Below are positions 27,179 through 35,762 of a DNA stretch of 64,000 nt, one piece after another. The position numbers and the translations under genes were made by a program. Position 1 is the first letter of the stretch, and the number at the start of each line of letters is the position of its first letter. Below the pieces are notes generated by a model. The model made no database searches and was not told the origin of the DNA. It saw nothing but the letters and a program-made list of their open reading frames with translations. Source of the DNA: Rhizobium lentis (lineage in GTDB: Bacteria; Pseudomonadota; Alphaproteobacteria; Rhizobiales; Rhizobiaceae). Location of the stretch: the NCBI RefSeq assembly GCF_014200175.1, contig NZ_JACHBD010000001.1, positions 558,001 through 622,000 on the forward strand, given 5' to 3'.

Positions 27179-28386
27179 TGGGTCGCGACCTCCCCGTTCG
27201 CGGCGACATCGGCGGAAACACGCACCGCCCCGCCCTCACGTACCCGCTGCAGACCCTGCGTCACGATCTTGTCGCCATCCTTGAGGTCGGCCTTGACGAG
27301 AATGAAGTCGGGATTGCGCTGCACGATGCTGACCCGCACCTTATGTGACTTGTCATCGGCCACTTGCCAGACGAAGGAGCCTTGCGAATCCCACTGCACG
27401 GACTGCGGATCGACCGCCGGATATTTGTCGCCGGGGAATTTCATGCTGACGCTGAAGGACATGCCGGCGCGCAGCTCGTCCGACGAGTTGTCGATCCGGG
27501 CGCGCAGGCGCAGCGTGCGGCTCGCCGCATCGACGCGGTTGTCGACGGCCTCGATCACCCCCGAGAACACCTGCCCCGGCTTTGCGACCGACATCGCCTC
27601 GACCGGCTGGCCGACCGCAACCGTATTGGAGAAGCGCTCCGGCACCCAGAAATCGACGAGGATCTCCGAACGGTCGTCGAGGGTGACGATCGGCGTCGTC
27701 GTCGTGACGTTGTCGCCGATATTGACCGGCACGATGCCGACGATGCCGTCGATCGGCGCGATGATATTGCGCCGGGCGAGGTTGAGCTCGGCAGCCTGGA
27801 GCTGCAGGCGGGCACCCTGTTCGGCGATCTCGGAATCGAAGACGTCCATGCGCGACACGCTGGACTTGATGTTGTGATAGAGATTGGATTTTTCCACGGC
27901 GGCCCTAACCGCCACATCCGCCTGGCCGCGGGCGATCACCTGCTCCTCGCTGTCGAGCTTGGCGATCACCTGGCCGGCCTTCACCATGTCGCCCGACTTG
28001 ATGAGAATCTCGCGAATAGTCCCGGATGCCTGCGGCGTCACCGCGACCGAACGGATCGCGTCACCCGTGCCGATGGCGTTCAGCCGATCGTTGACGACGC
28101 CCTGGACGACAGCCTCGGTCGCGACGAGAATCGCGTTATTGCGCCCGCCGCCACTACGGCGGTTCTGTCCCTGCCCTTGACCTTGCCCGCTCAGTTGCAC
28201 CTCTGCACGGGCGGAAGCATCGGCATTGGCCGTCTCAGGAGTTTTGGGCGCGATCTTGGAAACGAGGTTCTCTGGAATGCCTGCATCGCGCATCATATCG
28301 CCGGCACCAGGCACAAAGAAAACCCATGCGGCAAAGCCGGCAATGATGACGATGAGCGAAAGTATGAACTGCTTCCAAAAGGCCAT
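27175..28386 (-). CDS. RND efflux periplasmic adaptor (membrane fusion protein)
   Basis: A 403-residue HlyD/AcrA-like adaptor that links the RND permease to an outer-membrane channel. It has an N-terminal membrane anchor (residues about 6-24), a low-complexity Gln/Gly/Arg stretch (GQGQGQGQNRRSGGGR), lipoyl-like halves (MVKAGQVIAKLDSEEQV and RRNIIAPIDGIVGIVPVNIG) around a short hairpin, and a beta-barrel region (VPERFSNTVAVGQPVEAM). The start has CGGAGA at good spacing. First gene of the two-gene operon. The upstream 270 bp before the cyclase gene show no gene. Confidence 0.93.
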   Translation of the reverse strand: MAFWKQFILSLIVIIAGFAAWVFFVPGAGDMMRDAGIPENLVSKIAPKTPETANADASARAEVQLSGQGQGQGQNRRSGGGRNNAILVATEAVVQGVVNDRLNAIGTGDAIRSVAVTPQASGTIREILIKSGDMVKAGQVIAKLDSEEQVIARGQADVAVRAAVEKSNLYHNIKSSVSRMDVFDSEIAEQGARLQLQAAELNLARRNIIAPIDGIVGIVPVNIGDNVTTTTPIVTLDDRSEILVDFWVPERFSNTVAVGQPVEAMSVAKPGQVFSGVIEAVDNRVDAASRTLRLRARIDNSSDELRAGMSFSVSMKFPGDKYPAVDPQSVQWDSQGSFVWQVADDKSHKVRVSIVQRNPDFILVKADLKDGDKIVTQGLQRVREGGAVRVSADVAANGEVATQ

Positions 28387-28663
28387 TCACGTCTCCGGAG
28401 GGACTCGAGGTTGGACCAGGGTCGGTCGAAAGAGGCGCTGCGGGATCGAAGTCCCCCCAGGGATCAAGAACCCCTGTTGATGCGACAATATCGCGCGTTT
28501 ACAGCTTAACGGCAAGCATAAGCACCCGGCATTACCGATTTGTAATATCAGCAAAGAATGGAAATAACCCGAGCTCTCACTTTTGCTTGAACGACGCTCG
28601 CAAACGTCTTGACGAAGCCGCTTTCGAGGCAAAATTGCTCGGCAAACCAGGACCCGTAAATGT

Positions 28664-29575
28664 CTACCGACGCATTGACCACCGCAGACCCAGCACCGCC
28701 GCCAGGCCCAGCACCGGCCACAACGCCCAGAAGCGTCCTTCCCAGGTGAAGATGTTGATGCCGATGATGCCGAGTGCCACGATCGCCAGCGCCGCGAGCT
28801 TACGATCGAAGAGGGCCTGGCCACGGTTCCAGGCCAGCGCCGCCACGACGGCGAGCGCAAGGACGGGAAAGCGCGCCCAGAAAACGCCCTGCCACGACAA
28901 AAGATTGATACCGATCAGCACGGCGGCGATGACGCCGAGCACGGCAAACAGCCTTCGTCCGCCGGGTCCCGGCCTTGCCTCCTCCGTGACCGCGGGTGCG
29001 GGCGATGGCCGGGCAGCGGCAGATCGCTCGGCAGACGGCGCCTCGTTGCTTCCGTCGCCGATCCTCACCGCATAGCTTGGCACACCTTCCTCGACATTCT
29101 TGACCATCAGCGGCCCGAGAAACTCGAAACCGACCGCCACCTTGTTGCGAACCTGGTCGTAGACCGTACTCGATATGACGATGCCGCCCGGCGGGGCCGA
29201 AGCCTGTAACCGCGCGGCGATGTTGACGCCGTCACCATAGATGTCGTCGCCCTCTACGATCACATCCCCGAGATTGAGGCCGATACGGAAGAGCATGCGC
29301 CCGTCGTCCGGGCGGCGGGCGTTGAAGCCGGCAAGTTCGTTCTGTGTGTCGACGGCTGCACGCACGGCCTCGACCACGCTCGGGAACTCGGCGATCAGCC
29401 CATCGCCCCAAGTGTTGACGACACGGCCGCCATGGCTTTCGATCAGCCGGCCCATCGCCTCCCGGCAGCGCTTCAGCGTCGCAAGCGTCCCCTCCTCGTC
29501 GGCTCCCATCAGCCGCGTATAATCCTGCACGTCAGCACAAAAGATCGTCGTCAGCTTTCGCCGCGTTTCACCCAT
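28664..29575 (-). CDS. Class III adenylate/guanylate cyclase with duplicated 2TM tail
   Basis: A 303-residue protein. The N-terminal catalytic domain (residues 1-180) has the metal Asp in IFCADVQDYTRL, the second metal region NTWGDGLIAEFPS, and NLGDVIVEGDDIYGDGVNIAARL with the transition-state Asn-Arg pattern. The C-terminal 100 residues hold four hydrophobic helices in two related hairpins (IGINLLSWQGVFWARFPVL and IGINIFTWEGRFWALWPVL), so the enzyme is tethered by its C-terminus. Rhizobia carry many such cyclases; the signal here is unknown. The ATG at 29575 is chosen; the frame is open to 29593. Confidence 0.9.
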   Translation of the reverse strand: MGETRRKLTTIFCADVQDYTRLMGADEEGTLATLKRCREAMGRLIESHGGRVVNTWGDGLIAEFPSVVEAVRAAVDTQNELAGFNARRPDDGRMLFRIGLNLGDVIVEGDDIYGDGVNIAARLQASAPPGGIVISSTVYDQVRNKVAVGFEFLGPLMVKNVEEGVPSYAVRIGDGSNEAPSAERSAAARPSPAPAVTEEARPGPGGRRLFAVLGVIAAVLIGINLLSWQGVFWARFPVLALAVVAALAWNRGQALFDRKLAALAIVALGIIGINIFTWEGRFWALWPVLGLAAVLGLRWSMRR

Positions 29576-29863
29576 GGTCCCTCGTCTCCGCACCGTCCGA
29601 TCCGGAAGCTTCGCTGCAGAGGCTGAATCCGTTTGAATAAGATCGATAAAGCGATCGCAGCGGCGGCAGATTACGAAGGCTTGGCCCTTGATGCCACCGA
29701 TAATTGCGGATCAGCGCCCTTTCAGGAGCGAAAGATTCGGCGGCTTGCGCTCGCCCCGTCCTTGCCTCTTGAAGGCGCTGAAATACGCGCAAGTCCTTCT
29801 CACGCGTAACGAAGATCGCCGCGGTCGCGACTGCATCGGCGGCAAATCATTCCTGCCCAGGGA

Positions 29864-31414
29864 TTACTGACCGATCTTGCGTGGGCTCGCCGTATGTTCC
29901 CTGGCGACGGTGCTCGAACCGTCGATTTCCTGGAGCAAGACGTCGTAGCCCCAGAGATCGGCGAGATGTTGCAGGACGAGCTTCGTGTCGTTTTCCTGAA
30001 GATAGCAGCCGTTCATGACGATATGCTGCAGCAGCAGCCGGCGATCGCCGGCGAGGTCGACATCGACGATGTCGATGACCGGATCGGTCCAGCCGATATC
30101 ATATTCGCGGGAGAGCTGGCGGCGGATGCGCAGGTAGCCCCGCTCATTGTGGATCGCCGAAACCAGCACACCCTCGGCCTGTTCCGGATCGTCGTACAGG
30201 TGAAACAGGCGCAGCTGCCTGATGAGGTTCGGGCTCAGGAACTGGCTGATGAAACTCTCGTCGCGGTAATTGGACCAGACGTCGCGTAGGACTGCCATCG
30301 CATCGCCGCGGCCGGCGATATCGGGGAACCAAGCGCGGTCCTCCTCCGTTGGCTTGGTGACGATCCTCTCGATATCCTGCATCATCGCAAAACCAAGTGC
30401 ATAGGGATTAAAACCCGAAAACCGCCGATCGTCGTAGCTCGGCTGGAAGACGACATTGGCGTGAGACCTCAGAAATTCGAGGAAGTTCCCATCACTGATC
30501 TGCCCCCGCTCGTGAAGCCGGTTCATAATCCGATAATGGACGAAGGTGGCGGTTCCTTCATTCATGACCTTAGTCTGCCGCTGCGGATGGAAATATTGCG
30601 CGACATGGCGGACGATGCGAAGAATCTCGCGCTGCCACGGCTGCAGCCGCGGCGCCGATTTTTCAAGAAAATATAATATGTTGTCCTGCGGGAGACCTAG
30701 CGCGGCACGGCGCTTGTCCAGGCCGACGTCACCCGCCTTCTTCGCCTTGCCGACGGGAACCGTGCGCCACAGATCGTTGAACATCTGCTCCTCGTGGGCG
30801 CGGCGCTCCTGCTGCCGCTTCTCCTCCTGGCGGAGGTCGATGGTGGTCTTGCCGGCATATCGATGCACGCCATGCGACATCAGTGCATGCGCCGCGTCGA
30901 GCGTTCTTTCGACGGCCGTCTCACCATAACGCTCTTCGCAGCGGGTGATATAACCCTTGGCGAAATCGAGGTAATCGAGAATTCCCTCGGCATCGGTCCA
31001 GAGCTTGAAGAGATAGTTGTTCTTGAAGAAGTGATTGTGGCCGAAGGCCGCATGGGCGATGACGAGCGTCTGCATCGTCGCCGTGTTTTCCTCCATCAGA
31101 TAGGAGATGCAGGGAGAGCTGTTGATGACGATCTCGTAGGCCAGGTCGCGCATCCCGCGGCGGTAGAAGGTTTCGTGATGGGCGAAGTGTTTTCCGAAGG
31201 ACCAATGGCGGTAAAAGAGCGGCATGCCGGTGGAGGAATAGGCATCCAGCATCTGCTCCGAGGTGATAACTTCAATCTGGTTCGGATAGACATCGAGGCC
31301 GAGTTCACCAAGCGCGATCTCCTCGCACGCATCGTGGATGCGCTGCAGCGTTGCAAAGTCCCAGTCGGCCCCCTCGAACAAGAGCCGCTCCCTTGGCCTC
31401 ACCGTGGTGGTCAT
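29864..31414 (-). CDS. SpoVR family protein (YcgB)
   Basis: A 516-residue SpoVR/YcgB protein (LLFEGADWDFATLQRIHDACEEIA at the N-terminus; MNEGTATFVHYRIMNRLHERG and FNPYALGFAMMQDIERI in the centre). Family function is unclear: it is needed for spore cortex in Bacillus and is induced in stationary phase or nitrogen stress in non-sporing bacteria. It overlaps yeaH by 4 bp (ATGA) as the third gene of the prkA-yeaH-spoVR operon, a conserved trio. The 270 bp downstream contain only unsupported short frames. Confidence 0.94.
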   Translation of the reverse strand: MTTTVRPRERLLFEGADWDFATLQRIHDACEEIALGELGLDVYPNQIEVITSEQMLDAYSSTGMPLFYRHWSFGKHFAHHETFYRRGMRDLAYEIVINSSPCISYLMEENTATMQTLVIAHAAFGHNHFFKNNYLFKLWTDAEGILDYLDFAKGYITRCEERYGETAVERTLDAAHALMSHGVHRYAGKTTIDLRQEEKRQQERRAHEEQMFNDLWRTVPVGKAKKAGDVGLDKRRAALGLPQDNILYFLEKSAPRLQPWQREILRIVRHVAQYFHPQRQTKVMNEGTATFVHYRIMNRLHERGQISDGNFLEFLRSHANVVFQPSYDDRRFSGFNPYALGFAMMQDIERIVTKPTEEDRAWFPDIAGRGDAMAVLRDVWSNYRDESFISQFLSPNLIRQLRLFHLYDDPEQAEGVLVSAIHNERGYLRIRRQLSREYDIGWTDPVIDIVDVDLAGDRRLLLQHIVMNGCYLQENDTKLVLQHLADLWGYDVLLQEIDGSSTVAREHTASPRKIGQ

Positions 31415-32685
31415 GGCGTCACCTTCGACTGTGCGTCACGTTTCTGGAAGAGATCGTGGAAAACAGGGAATATTTCGCTTCGCCGGCAGACTTTGCGCAT
31501 TGAAAGCGGCAGCGGTTCGGAACGGATCCCGTCATAGAGCATCCAGAGAGGCGATCGCGATACTGAAGAGTCGCCTCCTTCCTCGCCGACTTCAATATAC
31601 GCAAAATACTGGCACAGCGGCAAAATCTCGCGCAGCAACTGCCCGGTCAGGTTTCCGTCGGAATGGGAGTTGTCGCCGTCCGATGCCTGGGCGCCATAAA
31701 TATTCCACTCGGCCGGATCGAACCGCGCCGCGATGATCCCGCGCATCGCCGCTAGCGCGCTGGAGACCAGCGTGCCGCCCGTTGCCGGGCCGTAGAAGAA
31801 GGTTTCCTCGTCGACTTCCTCCGCCCTGTCGGTATGGCGGATGAAGACGATTTCCACCTTCTTGTAACGCTTCGACAGGAAGAGGTAGAGCAGCAGGTAG
31901 AACCGCTTCGCAAGGTCCTTCATGTGCTCCGACATGGAGCCGGAGACGTCCATCAGGCAGAACATCACCGCTTTCGCCACAGGCTTCGGCTCGTTTTCGA
32001 AGCGGCGATACCGAACGTCGAGCGGATCGATATAGGGAATGCGCCGGCTTTTCTCCGTCAGCAATTTGAGCTTTGCCTCAAGCGCCAGACGGCTCTCGTC
32101 GTCTTCGCATTCCTCGATCTGCCGGTGCAGCGCTTCGATTTCTTCGCGGCGTGGGCGTCCCAGCGCGACGCGGCGCATCATCGCAAGTTTCGTCGTGCGG
32201 CCGACGGCGATGTTGGAGGGCGATCCCGAGACGGAATAGCCGGCTCGGAACGGAGTTTCCTCCTCGGTTTCGGCTAGCCGCCGCTTGGCAAGGTCGGGCA
32301 GTTCGAGATCGTCAAGGAACACATCGAGAAATTCCTCCCGCGTCAGCACGAAACGGAAGCCGTCCTCGCCATCGCCCTCGCCCGCATCCTTTGGTTTTCC
32401 ACCCCTCCTGCCCGGCGGCCGCGGAATGATGTCGCCTTCGACGAAGGCCCGGTTTCCGGGCAGGATGTGATCGGCGATGCCGCCTTCACCCTTTCGAAAG
32501 CTTGGTTCGGCCATTCCATCGATCGGCAGGCTGATCTCCCCTCCGTCGAGCACGTCTCGAATGTTTCGGTTTTGCAGAGAGCGTTTGACCGCCTGCTGCA
32601 CGGCTCCCTTCATGCGTCGAAGGAAACGCTGACGATTTTCCAGACTTTTACCGCGCGGATTTAGCCGCCGGTCGACAATGTGCAT
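31411..32685 (-). CDS. yeaH: YeaH/YhbH family protein (UPF0229)
   Basis: A 424-residue protein with a C-terminal von Willebrand A-like domain whose metal site is CLMDVSGSMSEHMKDLA (DxSxS). The N-terminus MHIVDRRLNPRGKSLENRQRFLRR is typical of UPF0229. It is always found next to the PrkA kinase and is thought to act with it as an adaptor or substrate-sensing partner. It begins 12 bp after the prkA stop and overlaps spoVR by 4 bp. Confidence 0.94.
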   Translation of the reverse strand: MHIVDRRLNPRGKSLENRQRFLRRMKGAVQQAVKRSLQNRNIRDVLDGGEISLPIDGMAEPSFRKGEGGIADHILPGNRAFVEGDIIPRPPGRRGGKPKDAGEGDGEDGFRFVLTREEFLDVFLDDLELPDLAKRRLAETEEETPFRAGYSVSGSPSNIAVGRTTKLAMMRRVALGRPRREEIEALHRQIEECEDDESRLALEAKLKLLTEKSRRIPYIDPLDVRYRRFENEPKPVAKAVMFCLMDVSGSMSEHMKDLAKRFYLLLYLFLSKRYKKVEIVFIRHTDRAEEVDEETFFYGPATGGTLVSSALAAMRGIIAARFDPAEWNIYGAQASDGDNSHSDGNLTGQLLREILPLCQYFAYIEVGEEGGDSSVSRSPLWMLYDGIRSEPLPLSMRKVCRRSEIFPVFHDLFQKRDAQSKVTP

Positions 32686-32697
32686 AATGGCTCCGCA

Positions 32698-34641
32698 TTA
32701 ACTTGCCTGTTTGACGCGCATGTACCACTCGACAAGGCGCCGAACCTGCCGCTCGGTGTAACCTCGCGCGGCCATGCGCGAGACGAATTCGCTGTGCTTC
32801 TTTTCGGTTTCCGAATCCTTCTTCGATCCGAAGGAAATGACCGGCAAAAGATCTTCCACCTGCGAGAACATACGCTTCTCGATGACTTCCCGGATCTTCT
32901 CGTAGCTCGTCCATGACGGATTTTTTCCGCCGTTGGCTGCCCGCGATCTCAGTGAGAACTTGACGATTTCGTTGCGGAAATCCTTCGGATTGGCGATTCC
33001 CGCCGGCTTTTCGATTTTCGTCAACTCCTGATTGAGGAGCTCGCGGTCGAGAAGCTGGCCGGTATCGGGATCCTTGAAGTCCACATCTTCAATCCAGGCA
33101 TCGGCATAATCTACGTAGCGGTCGAACAAATTCTGTCCGTAGTCCGCATAGGATTCAAGATAGGCCTTCTGGATCTCATTGCCAATGAACTCTGCGTAGC
33201 GCGGTGCAAGATCAGCCTTGATGAATTCCAGATAGCGCTTCTCGACATCGTCGGGAAATTGCTCGCGACGGATCGCCTGTTCCAGCACATACATCAGATG
33301 GACGGGATCGGCGCCGATATCCGTGGTATCGTGATTGAAGGTGGAGGCGAGCACTTTGAAGGCGAAGCGGGTCGAGATCCCGTCCATGCCTTCGTCGATA
33401 CCGGCAGCATCGCGGTATTCCTGGACGCTGCGGGCGCGCGGATCGCTTTCCTTCAGGCTTTCGCCGTCATAGGTGCGCATCTTCGAGAAGAAGGTCGAGT
33501 TCTCATGCTTGCGCAGGCGGGAAAGAACGGAAAAACGAGCCAGCATTTCAAGCGTTGCCGGGGCGCATGGCGCATCCGCCAATTCCGATCCCTCGATCAG
33601 CTTTTCGTAGATCTTCTGTTCTTCCGTCACCCGCAGGCAATAGGGCACCTTGATGACGCAGATACGGTCGATAAAGGCCTCATTGTTCTTGTTGGCCTTG
33701 AAGGTTTGCCACTCCGCCTCGTTCGAATGCGCAAGGACGATGCCGGAGAAGGGTATGGCACCGATATTTTCGGAGCCGATATAGTTGCCTTCCTGCGTCG
33801 CCGTCAGCAGCGGATGCAGCATCTTGATCGGCGCCTTGAACATCTCGACGAATTCGAGAATGCCTTGGTTGGCGCGGTTGAGCCCGCCCGAATAGCTGTA
33901 GGCATCGGGATCGTTCTGGGAGTAGGTTTCTAGCTTGCGTATGTCGACCTTGCCGACCAGCGACGAGATATCCTGATTGTTCTCGTCTCCAGGTTCGGTC
34001 TTGGCAATTGCGATCTGGCGCAGCCGCGAAGGTTGTATCCTGACGACGCGGAATTGGGAAATGTCGCCGCCGAAGTCGTCAAGCCGCTTCAGGCACCATG
34101 GGCTCATCAGCCCGTTCAGGCGCCGCAGCGGAATGCCGTACTGCTCCTGGAGGAGCGAGCCCATTGTCTCAGGATCGAAGAGGTTGAGCGGGCTTTCGAA
34201 CACAGGACTGATCTCGTCACCCGCTTTCAGCACGTAGATCGGATGAACTTCCATCAACTGCTTCAGCCGCTCTGCGAGCGACGACTTGCCGCCGCCGACC
34301 GGGCCGAGCAGATAGAGAATTTGCTTGCGCTCCTCAAGCCCCTGCGCCGCGTGCCGGAAGAAGGAAACAATGCGTTCGATGGTCTCTTCCATGCCGTGAA
34401 AGCCGGCAAAAGCTGGGTAGACCCGTATGGTCCGGTTCATGAAGATTCTGCCGAGGCGCGCATCCCTGGCCGTGTCGACCATTTGCGGCTCGCCGATCGC
34501 AGCGAGCAAGCGCTCCGTCGCATTGGCATAGGCGATGGGTTCTTTTTTACAGAGGTCGAGATATTCCGAAACCGACATGTCGGCCTCGCGTCGCGCTTCA
34601 TAACTGCGCGTGAACGCATCGAATACGGATTCACTCAGCAT
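32698..34641 (-). CDS. prkA: PrkA family serine kinase / AAA protein (YeaG)
   Basis: A 647-residue protein. The N-terminal AAA-type domain has the P-loop LLGPVGGGKSSLAERLKQL near residue 115, and the C-terminal part is the PrkA domain distantly like cAMP-dependent kinases. Homologues are reported to act as Ser/Thr kinases or as AAA proteases in stationary phase or nitrogen stress. The ribosome site GGAGGTCCC before ATG is the strongest in this part of the window. First gene of the operon with yeaH and spoVR; a 400-bp AT-richer leader precedes it. Confidence 0.95.
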   Translation of the reverse strand: MLSESVFDAFTRSYEARREADMSVSEYLDLCKKEPIAYANATERLLAAIGEPQMVDTARDARLGRIFMNRTIRVYPAFAGFHGMEETIERIVSFFRHAAQGLEERKQILYLLGPVGGGKSSLAERLKQLMEVHPIYVLKAGDEISPVFESPLNLFDPETMGSLLQEQYGIPLRRLNGLMSPWCLKRLDDFGGDISQFRVVRIQPSRLRQIAIAKTEPGDENNQDISSLVGKVDIRKLETYSQNDPDAYSYSGGLNRANQGILEFVEMFKAPIKMLHPLLTATQEGNYIGSENIGAIPFSGIVLAHSNEAEWQTFKANKNNEAFIDRICVIKVPYCLRVTEEQKIYEKLIEGSELADAPCAPATLEMLARFSVLSRLRKHENSTFFSKMRTYDGESLKESDPRARSVQEYRDAAGIDEGMDGISTRFAFKVLASTFNHDTTDIGADPVHLMYVLEQAIRREQFPDDVEKRYLEFIKADLAPRYAEFIGNEIQKAYLESYADYGQNLFDRYVDYADAWIEDVDFKDPDTGQLLDRELLNQELTKIEKPAGIANPKDFRNEIVKFSLRSRAANGGKNPSWTSYEKIREVIEKRMFSQVEDLLPVISFGSKKDSETEKKHSEFVSRMAARGYTERQVRRLVEWYMRVKQAS

Positions 34642-35049
34642 GGGACCTCCATTAAGGTTATGCCGCAGGCTCTAAGCCGTATAACCATCGAGATGGCCAC
34701 GGCGTTCCTAAGAATCAATAGTTTCGTCGGTATATTCGACGCTCACCGGCGGTTTGTAGCAATGCACAAAAAATTGCATGCACCGGTAATTTTTTACTGT
34801 ACGAAACTGTTTCATATTGTAGTTGAAAAAAGGCCTATTGCGATATCAGCACATTTAGCGACGTGACATGAATGTCAAAAAGGTGTGCAATGGCGCCCGT
34901 GATTCGAGAATGCGAGAACACAGCGATCGGCAGCCGATAGGGCAGCCTCGATCGAGCGGCCACCGGTGCGCCGCCAGTAAATTCGGTAATTTCAGGGAAA
35001 TGGCGCGTGGCGATCACGCGCCCGATTCGTAATCGTGCCTCCAACGGCG
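34642..35049. promoter_or_regulatory. AT-rich upstream region of the prkA operon
   Basis: A 408-bp stretch without a convincing gene. The part from 34690 to 34880 is clearly richer in A and T than the surroundings. It includes a perfect interrupted palindrome TGACAT-GA-ATGTCA at 34864-34877 and a looser one, ATGCA/TGCAT, at 34762-34779. These could be operator or promoter elements for the minus-strand prkA operon. No sigma box can be assigned with confidence. Confidence 0.4.
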
Positions 35050-35526
35050 TCAGCCGTTGAACGCCCTCTCCAGCGCGGCAAGATCAATCTTGACCATGCC
35101 GAGCATCACCTCGGTGACGCGCTTGGCCCGCTCTTCATCGCTGTCGGCGATCATCTCGGAAAGGACCCGCGGCACGATCTGCCAGGAAAGGCCCCACCGG
35201 TCCTTCAGCCAGCCGCAAGCCTCCGGTGTACCGCCATTGGCGAGGAAGGCGTCCCATATCCGGTCGATCTCGGCCTGGCCTTCCAGAAGAACTGCAATCG
35301 AAAAAGAATGGTTGAAGCTGTCGAGCGGGCCGGCCTTCATCGCCAGGAAGGCTTGATCGCCCAGCGTGAATTCGATCAGTTCGACGCTGCCCGGAGGTCC
35401 ACTCGGCGTTTCCGCCGGCAATATGGTGGTGCGGCCGATCCTGGAATCCGGAATGACCGATACGTGGAATTCGACGGCTTCGCGCGCTTGCTCCGCGAAC
35501 CAGAGATTTGAAACGACCTTCGGCAT
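35050..35526 (-). CDS. VOC superfamily protein (PhnB-like)
   Basis: A 158-residue protein of the vicinal oxygen chelate superfamily, in the PhnB / 3-demethylubiquinone-methyltransferase-like subgroup: NLWFAEQAREAVEFHVSVIPDSRIGRTT at the N-terminus, SVELIEFTLGDQAFLAMKAG in the middle, and CGWLKDRWGLSWQIVPRVLSEM near the end. The catalytic activity is unknown, and the superfamily includes resistance proteins and isomerases. It stands alone between the prkA operon leader and the helicase gene. Confidence 0.88.
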   Translation of the reverse strand: MPKVVSNLWFAEQAREAVEFHVSVIPDSRIGRTTILPAETPSGPPGSVELIEFTLGDQAFLAMKAGPLDSFNHSFSIAVLLEGQAEIDRIWDAFLANGGTPEACGWLKDRWGLSWQIVPRVLSEMIADSDEERAKRVTEVMLGMVKIDLAALERAFNG

Positions 35527-35762
35527 AGATAGCTTCCTGTTGGCTAGGGTTGCCGGACTCCTGTCCGATGTCCCAAGGACGTCTCGTCGGCCTTGGTTCC
35601 GACATGCGGGGCTCGGATTTTTTTGCTGCGCGGCCGTACGGCGATCGCAGTCACACCCAGCGGCGGCCCTGCCGCCCGATTGGTCTGCAATAGCGGTGGT
35701 TCAGGAATGAAAGCAGAACATCTTTTCTGGTCTTTCCCTCCCGAATCACTACATTACGCGCC

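Noticed and set aside
29568..29870. Short frames on both strands between the cyclase and spoVR genes
   Set aside because: They overlap each other, lack ribosome sites and have shadow-like composition.
34835..35044. 69-codon minus-strand frame upstream of prkA
   Set aside because: No ribosome site, no family features, and composition like non-coding sequence.
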